Shown one piece after another: positions 1 to 7,292 of a DNA stretch of 25,589 nt. A program made the translations under genes and the position numbers. This DNA is from Anaerolineae bacterium. GTDB taxonomy: Bacteria > Chloroflexota > Anaerolineae > Promineifilales > Promineifilaceae. The notes beneath the pieces are model-generated. The model did no database searches and was not told where the DNA came from. It worked only from the letters and a program-made list of their open reading frames with translations. Within the stretch, counting starts at the first letter, position 1. The number at the start of each line of letters is the position of its first letter. Where the stretch lies: positions 1 through 25,589 of the forward strand of contig JANQGC010000126.1 in NCBI GenBank assembly GCA_028277515.1. Direction: 5' to 3'.

Positions 1-3000
1 TATTGCCCGAATCATCGCGATAGGCCAGCAAGGTACGGCCGCTTATCGCATCATAGGCCAGCGCTGGGGCGCGGTCGGTGTCATCCTTTTGCGGCCAGCC
101 GCTGCCTGAACCGATAGGAGATTCATCGCCAATCGTGCCATCGCCGGCCACACCCAAGCGGGTCAGCGCCCCGTCGGCCGTCCAAATCAGCGCATATTGT
201 TCGCCATCCCAGGCAATGGCCGCCGCTCGATTGCTGCCGGAGACATTTTCCACTGGCAACGCCTCACCTGCCTGGCCGACACTGGGCACCGTCTTGACAG
301 TTATGTCAGAGCCATTGAAGAAAGAGAGCATGAAATCGCTGCCGTCGGAAGCAACAGAAACGGCCGTTCCGGTATTGGCATTTGCTGCCTCTTTCACTTC
401 ACTGCCATTCTTGATTGAGCCGTCAAGACGCGTGAACCATAGGCCCCCCTCCTCCTTCCACGATTGACCCCAGGCAACTAGGCAGACGCCTTCATCATTG
501 CAGGCCAGAGCGGGGCGTGTCCAGGTTTCACCCTCTACCTGCTGTAACTGTTCATACTCCAACAAGGATCCGTCTGATGCCAACAAATAGGCGTTGATGC
601 TGTCAATCACGCCTACTGTTTGATCTGATTTGCTTTCCCTCGTTATCATCAGGAACGTCCCATCCCAGCCAAAGACAGGCAGAACCGTCACGTCTTGGAC
701 GGTACCAAATTGGGCTGGAATGGTGGCAGGATTATCAGGATCCCAGGCCCATGCCGTTTCGTCAAAATCGGTCAAGTTCATTGAACTTGAAAAGACATAT
801 TCGTCCGCTGGAGCATTGTTAAATTGGATGGTACTAATCAATGAGTCGCTTTCACCGCTGGCAATGTCAATATCTTGTGACAAAGGAGATCCGCTGACCC
901 CATCAGGCAGGTCAAGCGTTAGCTCTCCGACAAGCTCCTGTCCATTGCTCAAATTGTTTGTTGTGCTCGTTTTATAGTTGACGTTCGCACCTGGCAGAAT
1001 GAAACCATCGCTGGTGTCGTCTTCAACAAATAAAGCGACCGGGCTTTCATTCCAGACTTGCGGGTTAAAAACTGTCGGATCGTTGGGATCAGCCCACGGA
1101 TCGCTGTCCAAAGTGGTCTGCGACTGCTCAAACAAGTCAGACATGCCATCATTGTCAAAATCAATACTAAGCGGGTTGCTCCAGACATGTGTATCCAGCG
1201 TGCTTTGGCTGCTGGAATTGTAGGCATAGGGGATAAGCCAGCCGCCGGCGCTGTTGTAAACCAACTTGCTGTTTTTATTGATCAGGGGCGTTTCCAGGGG
1301 GTCCAACAGGCCGTCCCCGTCGCTATCACGACTGCCCGGATCCGTTCCGTTGCGCAATTCAGCATAGTCTCCAATGCCGTCTTCATCCGTGTCGGCAATC
1401 TTTGGGTCTAGTGAAATCCCACCCTGAGCAACAGATAAACTGCTGATATTGATCTCGTAGGCATCGCTGAGCATATCGTCATCGATATCCCAAGTGCTGT
1501 CGTTAGGATCAAGCCCGCCATCGCTGACGGAAAGCATGCCGTCACCGTCCGCATCAAGGAAATGAACATCTCCCCAATTGGCTACATCTACCAGGCCTTC
1601 CAATGTTGCCGGTAACACGTCGAAAACGACAATATCTCCCAGGCTGTCTGAGCTGTTGCCGGACACGGTCTTGCTGCTGCAAAAACCGACCCAACAAGAT
1701 TCGCCACGCAAGGCATAAGCAGAGTTCAGGTATAGGGGGACTGATTGGTTGACTCCGGCCGCCAACGTTGTTTGCACCGCTAAATCATCGACAACAACAG
1801 CCTGGTACAATGGCCTAGGCTGGGAGATATATTCGGTAATATCCCATTCGTCAGCCCGGGCACCGGTAGACGTAGAAAGATTCTTAATTTCGATAGACAG
1901 GTCATAAATGAGGCTGTTTGATGCCAGGCGATCGGTACTGTTTGTGCGGATCTGTTGCAAGGTAGTCGTTAACGGTAGCGTCTGCTTCAGACCATTGCCG
2001 GCGATCATTCCTAAATCAGGATTGCCCAATGTGACACCGATCTGCCCCGATGTCATGTCTTGCGACGTATCAAGATTATATTGGTAAATGACGCCGGCTA
2101 TTGCCTTTGTAAACCAGCCCGTAATGGTGAATTTCGAGCCGGCTAAGGCCAAAATTGTATCGATGAGCGCCAGAATACTGACGAGAATGGCCCCGATTAC
2201 GCTTAATGAAAGGACAAACAGAACCATGGCAATAATAATGGCAGCGATTGTTTGGGCGATTAACTCATTAAAGGCGATGCTGCCAGGCGAAACTGCGCCG
2301 GTCGCCCAGGCGTATACAAACATTCCAACTGCGATACCCACTGAGATAATCAGTCCTACAACGGCAACGATATTGGAAGCTTTGATCAAGGATACTCCAG
2401 AGGAAAGCGTAGAAATAAGTGCAGATCCGATACTCACCGATTCGTCAATTTCTGTAAGGGCAGTAGCCAGCTTTATGACGGTCCGAACGGTTTGAACCAA
2501 CTTTACTACTGAGAAAAGGATGACTGAAATATGGATGGTATCGTTTAACCCAATTCCCAAGGGTGTATTGGCATCGTGAAGAATGTAGTTGACGATAAAA
2601 TCAGCGGCGAGTACAGCTAGAAACAGGACACCAAAGACCAATGCACCAATACCGACAGCTTGTGTAAGTTTTGATAGGATGTTTTGTTCCAAATATTGGC
2701 TGATTAAGACTGAAACACCTACTTCTTCCGGAAATGATTCGGCAATGACTGCCAATTCGGCATCAAATGTGAAATATATATTCACGACTGTAGCCGTGTA
2801 TTTGACAAGATTTGACTGAAATAGGCTGAGATAGATCGGCTCATCGGGCTGCTGATAATCGTATGAGATAATAGTATTGTCCCGCTGCACGATCACATTG
2901 TCTCCGTTGTAGATGGCCATGTAAAGGTACTGGGCCATCTGCTGCTGCGTCTCTGCTTCCGTAGGATCAGAAATTTCACTAAAAGCACTGCCCAGGTGTT

Positions 3001-6000
3001 TCGTTAGAGCGTCATAATATTCATCAATTTGCGCCGCAGCCCAACCATCTGTTGGATCGTAGGTATAGGGCGTCCATTTAACTGAAGCCATGGTATTGAG
3101 TTCGATTTTGTTGTCGCCACTTTGCGGCAGGTCCATGGTCAAACTGCTTCCGCTCCAACTCAGGTTAGGATTACCGCCGGCCATTGTGTCCAGGTTGAGA
3201 TCACGGAAGAGATGCTGGGAGGCCAGCATGATTGTGGGTGTTATCGGCTCGCTTTCCGACCAGGCTGTGGTGAAGGTGTTGTCCAGAAGTTTTTGAGTTT
3301 GGGTGATGGTCGTGTCCATCACACCCAGGTCATAAGCGTCATAAGAATTGATGGCTGCGTAATTATCGTAGGCATCACCGGGTTGGCGTTCAACCCCATT
3401 TTTAACGACACCGAACACGTTTGGTAATCCCCAGTATTCCGAATCCTGCGCATCGTAGCTGTTTGTGGAATGGTTGAAGCGATCCCCGATCGTGTCGACG
3501 GTTATATCAAGCTGGCCGTTACCCTGGCAGTCCCCATTGCTATCAGTAGTATCGCAATCACGGCCGGCAAGAAAAGAACTATCAAGACCATAGAGCAGAC
3601 CATAGAGCGAATCCATATAGAAGGGCTTATCGTAACCGGCCTCAACGCTGCTGGTCACCTGCGGATCTTCATATATCAGCGCAAAGTCGGCTTCGTGTTC
3701 TTCCATGACGTGCAAACCGGTGAAGAACCATTCATCATCATAGGTCTGTATCACCTGTAAATCATTCTTGGACGCATAGAATTGGCATATGCCATCCTGA
3801 AAAAGGCTGTATTGGCCGGGCCAGTCACCACTCCAGCCGCTTGGTGGATTATCCGGGTCGGGCGGCCAGGCAGCATTCGACGGGTAGTCAGCGGGTGGAT
3901 CGGCCGGGTATCCGCAGATATCGTTGAGCATCTGGACAACCCAGACCAGGCGCGATTCGTGAGCCTCGGTCCAACTGCCGGAAGCCTGATAGAACATGCG
4001 CGCGTAAAAGGCGACATTAGCATCGCCAATACTATCGTTGACAAGCTGGATGGGTACATAGGCCAGCAGGGTGTCGGCGTCTAGTTGCTGGATTGAGATT
4101 CCAAATTGTTCAAGAATCGGGTAGCAGGTCGTGATGGTGCCATCAGAAAGGGTACAGGTTTCAGATGGCGGTAGATTGGCAGAATCGGCCGGTATGGTGA
4201 TCTCCAGCATCGGGACCAGGCGCATGTCGCCATTGTCATTCGGCCAGGGGTTGATGGAATTGTCAAGATCATAGAAAGTTGCACCGTCAACGTCTTGAAT
4301 CTGGCCTTGCTGATCGCCAACGGGCCAATCGAGGACGCTTTGACTGTACCAAAGATTATTGGCATCGGTCGGGCGAATCTGGTATTCCACCCGAACCAGT
4401 TCCGATTGCTGCAGGTTGTCAATAGTCAGCTTAAATGGATTACTGCCATTAAAGGCATCGCTGTTTTGCGAACTGTAGTAAGGTGATAGGTCCAGGCTGT
4501 CCCTTACACCGTCACCATCATTGTCGTCATCCCATATGTCGGGATGGCCATCACCGTCGGTGTCATCAGGTATCTGGTTGCCGTCATTATCCAGGTGCCA
4601 TTCCTTACCGTCGCCTATGCCATCTGAATTGGTGTCGGCATTAGTTGGGTCCGTGTACCAGGTCTGATTGTCATACTTGAAGCCTTGCACTTCGTCGGCG
4701 TCATTGACGCCATCCTGATCAGAGTCGGCTTCATCAAGCAAGGTGCCGACCAAACATTCGGAGATGTTTGTAAGTCCGTCACCGTCTTCATCACCGGCAG
4801 GGTCGTTTTCACAGAGCGGATCATAATATTTGCTTGCCGGTTCACTATCACCCAGGTCATTTTGTAAGGTTTGCTCTTCTTTCGCTTCTCGAGCCTGGGT
4901 CAGTGGGTCAGTATGAGGGCTGAAATCGGGGGTTGCCTGTTGTAATTCCAGCGCTTCCCTGGCTTCAATTTCTTCCTGGTGCGCATCCTGGGCATCTTGT
5001 TTGCCGGCTTGACGTTCGCTGTAGGCATCAAGTCGCTGGACTGTCAGCAGGGGCGTGATTATCATGGCAGTCGTAATAGTAAGGGCGACAGAGGCATAAA
5101 CTGTTTTGGAACGTTTCAGCAGCAGCCAGACGAACAAAAGAGCCAATGTAATGGTGAGGAGGGTTAGAATGGTGTTGGGATTGGTAACGGCCGTTCCCAC
5201 TTGACCTACCAGGTGCGGCCATTGTGCGGGTCCAAATCCAACAGATGGCTGTGCAAAATCAAAGAAGTCAACCTGAATCTCGGCGGCCGACGCATAGTTG
5301 TAGGCATCCGGGGGAAATTGCAGGCTGAACATCTGCCGCAGGGGCAGCCCATCCGGACCTAACCACAATTCACCCTGCCCGTTCATATCGGCATAGATGC
5401 GTGGTAACTCTATATTAACACCTGCGGGCAGCCCTTCTTTACGTGCCTGTTCAATCATCTGTTCGCGCATCTGCTCGGCATAGCGTTGCCCGTCGATGTC
5501 AAAGGTATAGCGCGTGATTGGGATGTTACCAATGGCTGTGCTTAGCACTTCGGTTTCGTGGCGTACGACATTTTCTGCCGCTTGCCCGTAAGCCATGAAG
5601 TCACCTTCGGGTGCGAAGAGGCCCGTGAAGTCGTCGATCTCCTCCCAGGCACCTGATCCCTTCTTTGCCAGCGCTCTCTCGCCATCAACCTTGATCTCCA
5701 TACCGCTTTCCGGAACGAGTAAGCTGCCACCTTTGGACCATAGCGTCAGGTGCAATGATTCGGCATGCAGATCCGTCTCGCCCTCCATGTAGAGAGTAGT
5801 GGTCAGGTCTTTTCGCCCGGCATTGGCTGTAGAAGCCTGAGGCGTTCTTATTTGATTGACCTCTGCATTGAAGCGATAGGCGCCCGAATTTTGAACCAGT
5901 GACCAAATATCTTGCAGTTCGTTTTGTGCCGAATCATCGGCAAACATAACGCCAGAACTAATTAGCCATGCAAAAAAAATGGTGATCAGCAATACGGATA

Positions 6001-6028
6001 GGGCAAATCGAGGCTTATTGTATAACAT
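1..6028 (-). CDS. Giant secreted/membrane protein with calcium-binding DxDxDG repeats (3' end beyond window)
   Basis: Reading leftward from ATG 6028, the frame stays open for 2009 codons and leaves the window. The start has an AAGGA ribosome site 8 bases upstream. The first 30 residues look like a signal peptide or anchor (KPR, hydrophobic core, MFA-DD). Residues 285-329 hold two hydrophobic segments. Residues about 410-508 carry DEDGDG, DSDQDG, DTDGDG and DNDGDG loops like thrombospondin type-3/dockerin calcium sites. Residues 1116-1294 hold several more hydrophobic segments. A second set of calcium loops lies at about 1491-1633 (DADGDG, DTDEDG, DSDGDG, DFDNDG). The remainder has blade-like repeats (ASDGSDFML, AWDGEQYAL) suggesting a beta-propeller. 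It is probably a cell-surface structural or adhesive protein; no enzyme domain is recognised. The split topology, with calcium repeats on both sides of a membrane block, is unusual. Confidence 0.85.
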   Translation of the reverse strand, partial: MLYNKPRFALSVLLITIFFAWLISSGVMFADDSAQNELQDIWSLVQNSGAYRFNAEVNQIRTPQASTANAGRKDLTTTLYMEGETDLHAESLHLTLWSKGGSLLVPESGMEIKVDGERALAKKGSGAWEEIDDFTGLFAPEGDFMAYGQAAENVVRHETEVLSTAIGNIPITRYTFDIDGQRYAEQMREQMIEQARKEGLPAGVNIELPRIYADMNGQGELWLGPDGLPLRQMFSLQFPPDAYNYASAAEIQVDFFDFAQPSVGFGPAQWPHLVGQVGTAVTNPNTILTLLTITLALLFVWLLLKRSKTVYASVALTITTAMIITPLLTVQRLDAYSERQAGKQDAQDAHQEEIEAREALELQQATPDFSPHTDPLTQAREAKEEQTLQNDLGDSEPASKYYDPLCENDPAGDEDGDGLTNISECLVGTLLDEADSDQDGVNDADEVQGFKYDNQTWYTDPTNADTNSDGIGDGKEWHLDNDGNQIPDDTDGDGHPDIWDDDNDGDGVRDSLDLSPYYSSQNSDAFNGSNPFKLTIDNLQQSELVRVEYQIRPTDANNLWYSQSVLDWPVGDQQGQIQDVDGATFYDLDNSINPWPNDNGDMRLVPMLEITIPADSANLPPSETCTLSDGTITTCYPILEQFGISIQQLDADTLLAYVPIQLVNDSIGDANVAFYARMFYQASGSWTEAHESRLVWVVQMLNDICGYPADPPADYPSNAAWPPDPDNPPSGWSGDWPGQYSLFQDGICQFYASKNDLQVIQTYDDEWFFTGLHVMEEHEADFALIYEDPQVTSSVEAGYDKPFYMDSLYGLLYGLDSSFLAGRDCDTTDSNGDCQGNGQLDITVDTIGDRFNHSTNSYDAQDSEYWGLPNVFGVVKNGVERQPGDAYDNYAAINSYDAYDLGVMDTTITQTQKLLDNTFTTAWSESEPITPTIMLASQHLFRDLNLDTMAGGNPNLSWSGSSLTMDLPQSGDNKIELNTMASVKWTPYTYDPTDGWAAAQIDEYYDALTKHLGSAFSEISDPTEAETQQQMAQYLYMAIYNGDNVIVQRDNTIISYDYQQPDEPIYLSLFQSNLVKYTATVVNIYFTFDAELAVIAESFPEEVGVSVLISQYLEQNILSKLTQAVGIGALVFGVLFLAVLAADFIVNYILHDANTPLGIGLNDTIHISVILFSVVKLVQTVRTVIKLATALTEIDESVSIGSALISTLSSGVSLIKASNIVAVVGLIISVGIAVGMFVYAWATGAVSPGSIAFNELIAQTIAAIIIAMVLFVLSLSVIGAILVSILALIDTILALAGSKFTITGWFTKAIAGVIYQYNLDTSQDMTSGQIGVTLGNPDLGMIAGNGLKQTLPLTTTLQQIRTNSTDRLASNSLIYDLSIEIKNLSTSTGARADEWDITEYISQPRPLYQAVVVDDLAVQTTLAAGVNQSVPLYLNSAYALRGESCWVGFCSSKTVSGNSSDSLGDIVVFDVLPATLEGLVDVANWGDVHFLDADGDGMLSVSDGGLDPNDSTWDIDDDMLSDAYEINISSLSVAQGGISLDPKIADTDEDGIGDYAELRNGTDPGSRDSDGDGLLDPLETPLINKNSKLVYNSAGGWLIPYAYNSSSQSTLDTHVWSNPLSIDFDNDGMSDLFEQSQTTLDSDPWADPNDPTVFNPQVWNESPVALFVEDDTSDGFILPGANVNYKTSTTNNLSNGQELVGELTLDLPDGVSGSPLSQDIDIASGESDSLISTIQFNNAPADEYVFSSSMNLTDFDETAWAWDPDNPATIPAQFGTVQDVTVLPVFGWDGTFLMITRESKSDQTVGVIDSINAYLLASDGSLLEYEQLQQVEGETWTRPALACNDEGVCLVAWGQSWKEEGGLWFTRLDGSIKNGSEVKEAANANTGTAVSVASDGSDFMLSFFNGSDITVKTVPSVGQAGEALPVENVSGSNRAAAIAWDGEQYALIWTADGALTRLGVAGDGTIGDESPIGSGSGWPQKDDTDRAPALAYDAISGRTLLAYRDDSGN

Positions 6029-6048
6029 TGTTATCATCCTTGTACTGG

Positions 6049-6080
6049 TGGTCCAGCACCTCGTTGAGATGCCTGGACCA
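6049..6080 (-). promoter_or_regulatory. Leader hairpin just upstream of the giant-protein ribosome site
   Basis: On the minus strand TGGTCCAG pairs with CTGGACCA. Inside that, CATCTC pairs with GAGGTG (one G-T pair) around an AAC loop, with a single bulged G. This gives a stem of about 14 base pairs ending 7 bases before the AAGGA ribosome site. There is no T-run, so it is not an intrinsic terminator. It may stabilise the mRNA or tune translation; that role is inferred. Confidence 0.5.
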
Positions 6081-6166
6081 GGCCGGCAGAACATGCAATG
6101 GCGCTGTCCAGTGGCTGTCCTAGCCCAATTATGTCGCAGGTAAACCAAATTTGACCGAAGTAGCGT

Positions 6167-6195
6167 ATTATATGAAGAGGGGGCATACCTTTCAA
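6167..6195 (-). promoter_or_regulatory. Sigma-70-like promoter of the giant-protein gene
   Basis: On the minus strand TTGAAA (6190-6195) is followed by exactly 17 bases and a perfect TATAAT (6167-6172). Transcription would start near 6160, giving a leader of about 130 bases that contains the hairpin at 6049-6080. No other start signal of this quality was seen upstream of the gene. Confidence 0.65.
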
Positions 6196-6517
6196 CTCAA
6201 TAAACCCTAATTTGTGGGAATTACTCATATGGTGCATAAACTGTTATGCCGGACCCGAGTGCAATCTTACCCCCCAAAGCACTCGAATCGGACATCTAGA
6301 AATTATAGTGAAGATTGGATCACCGGGAGAAATTGCCGAAATTACGATAGCCTTTCGTTATTGAAAGATGCCGGATAGCAGAATGCCAGGCGAATGGCGA
6401 AACGAAGAAAGCCCAGATCAAGCATCTGGGTTTTTTGTTGGGGAAACAAGCTCTTTTTAGCTTATTGAAACGACATTTTTTATCCCGATCGGGGATTTTC
6501 TTTGGCCAGTCAGATAA
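6196..6517. other. Gene-free structured intergenic stretch
   Basis: No credible coding sequence was found; the short frames here lack ribosome sites and recognisable domains. The stretch holds a 7-bp inverted repeat (CGAGTGC 6256-6262 with GCACTCG 6279-6285) and a plus-strand intrinsic terminator at 6412-6436. I tried to match it to common riboswitch consensuses by eye (c-di-GMP, TPP, cobalamin, glycine) and found no convincing match. Confidence 0.4.
6412..6436 (+). terminator. Intrinsic terminator with no gene directly upstream
   Basis: CCCAGAT (6412-6418), a five-base loop CAAGC, then ATCTGGG (6424-6430) is followed directly by six Ts on the plus strand. It is a textbook Rho-independent terminator. 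The nearest plus-strand DNA upstream has no gene, so it may end a small RNA or be left from a lost gene. On the minus strand the T-run is interrupted, so it is a poorer terminator for the LacI remnant. Confidence 0.7.
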
Positions 6518-6922
6518 TCAAATCTTGTATGTTCTTGTTGAGATTTGGACGTCGCCTTTGGTTTGTTGTTTGTAGGTCCATGTGCGTTTGACCAGTTCAT
6601 TATATGTATAAGCCCCTTTTTCACGTATACAGTTGGAGTACCCATGGCTTGCCAGCCGATGAGTGAAGCGTTCTAAGACACAGGTATAGAAAAAACTGGA
6701 AGTGGGGTTGGCCATGATAATGCCGACGATGTTTGTGTTGCGCGATTTCAGACTACGAGCAATGACATTAGGTGTGTAGCCAAGTTCTGTTGCCGTGTCC
6801 GGGACCTTAGCCCTGGAGCTGGGTGATATGGGTGATTCTGGATCAAGGACACGCAAAACAGTCGGTTGGGAAACACCGGCCAGTTTGGCGACATCAATAG
6901 AGGTAACTTGATTCCGAGCCAT
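6518..6922 (-). pseudogene. Truncated LacI-family transcriptional regulator
   Basis: The first ~95 residues are LacI-like. An N-terminal helix-turn-helix (IDVAKLAGVSQPTVLRVL) is followed by the usual ELGYTPNVIARSL hinge region and the start of the sugar-binding domain (NIVGIIMANPTSSFF...LASHGY). After about residue 95 the similarity stops and 40 unrelated residues follow. The other two frames do not resume the LacI fold, so most of the effector-binding domain (normally ~270 residues) is missing. The start has GAGGA six bases upstream, so the remnant may still be translated. Several conserved hinge positions are also changed (KVPDTATELGY). It sits at the left edge of the defence island, consistent with truncation when the island entered. 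It could instead act as a DNA-binding-only protein, but decay is more likely. Confidence 0.7.
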
Positions 6923-7086
6923 AAATCATCCTCTTTTTCCCTAATAAGTGAATCACTATATGCATGTCAGCATGAAAAATTTAGATGACGCAAGAGCTTT
7001 TGGGTAACTTTCAATAGGCTAAGAAGATTGAGTTTTCTAACTGAATTGAGGACTTTATTTTTGTAACGAATTGTCCTAATCTACTA

Positions 7087-7102
7087 TCTGTGATACCACA
7101 GA
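7087..7102. promoter_or_regulatory. Dyad TCTGTG-N4-CACAGA (possible operator, copy 1)
   Basis: A perfect 6-bp inverted repeat around ATAC. The same arms recur at 7142-7154, about 54 bases centre to centre, close to five helical turns. It lies upstream of the defence operon, so an operator is plausible; a short RNA hairpin is the alternative. Confidence 0.35.
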
Positions 7103-7141
7103 ATCGATTCTTAAACTTTTTTATTTGGAAAAGGAATATCT

Positions 7142-7154
7142 TCTGTGTCACAGA
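7142..7154. promoter_or_regulatory. Dyad TCTGTG-N1-CACAGA (possible operator, copy 2)
   Basis: Same six-base arms as the dyad at 7087-7102, but with a single central base. The changed spacing argues against identical binding by one dimer, so this is tentative. Confidence 0.3.
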
Positions 7155-7194
7155 GTTCAGCATCAACTTGGGATGAATGAGAAGCCTTAATTTA

Positions 7195-7227
7195 TTGCTT
7201 CTCAAAAGAGGGAATAAAGTATAAAAT
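7195..7227 (+). promoter_or_regulatory. Weak candidate promoter of the helicase-led operon
   Basis: TTGCTT (7195-7200) and TATAAAAT (7220-7227) are separated by 19 bases, longer than the preferred 17. It is the best pair of hexamers before the start at 7293. The TTTGC...GCAAA dyad at 7240-7255 lies just downstream and could be an operator. Confidence 0.35.
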
Positions 7228-7292
7228 AGTTTTCATAAATTTGCGTAACTGCAAACAATCTTGCCCGGTATGTTCGGCATTGGATCCAGAAA

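Larger units (their letters stand above)
6923..7292. other. Intergenic control region between lacI remnant and helicase gene
   Basis: AT-rich, with no supported gene; the frame at 7011-7205 has no ribosome site or recognisable domain. It contains two dyads sharing TCTGTG...CACAGA arms (7087-7102 and 7142-7154), a small TTTGC...GCAAA dyad (7240-7255) and a possible -10 (TATAAAAT, 7220-7227). It most likely holds the promoter and operators of the plus-strand defence operon. Confidence 0.5.

Noticed and set aside
78..4486. Many plus-strand frames of 60-135 codons across the left flank
   Set aside because: They lie opposite an uninterrupted 2009-codon minus-strand frame, lack ribosome sites and show low-complexity or nonsense composition.
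6242..6410. Riboswitch in the intergenic stretch
   Set aside because: Hairpins are present, but none of the common riboswitch consensuses could be matched by eye.
7011..7205. 64-codon minus-strand frame before the helicase gene
   Set aside because: AT-rich, without ribosome site or recognisable domain; it overlaps likely operator dyads.
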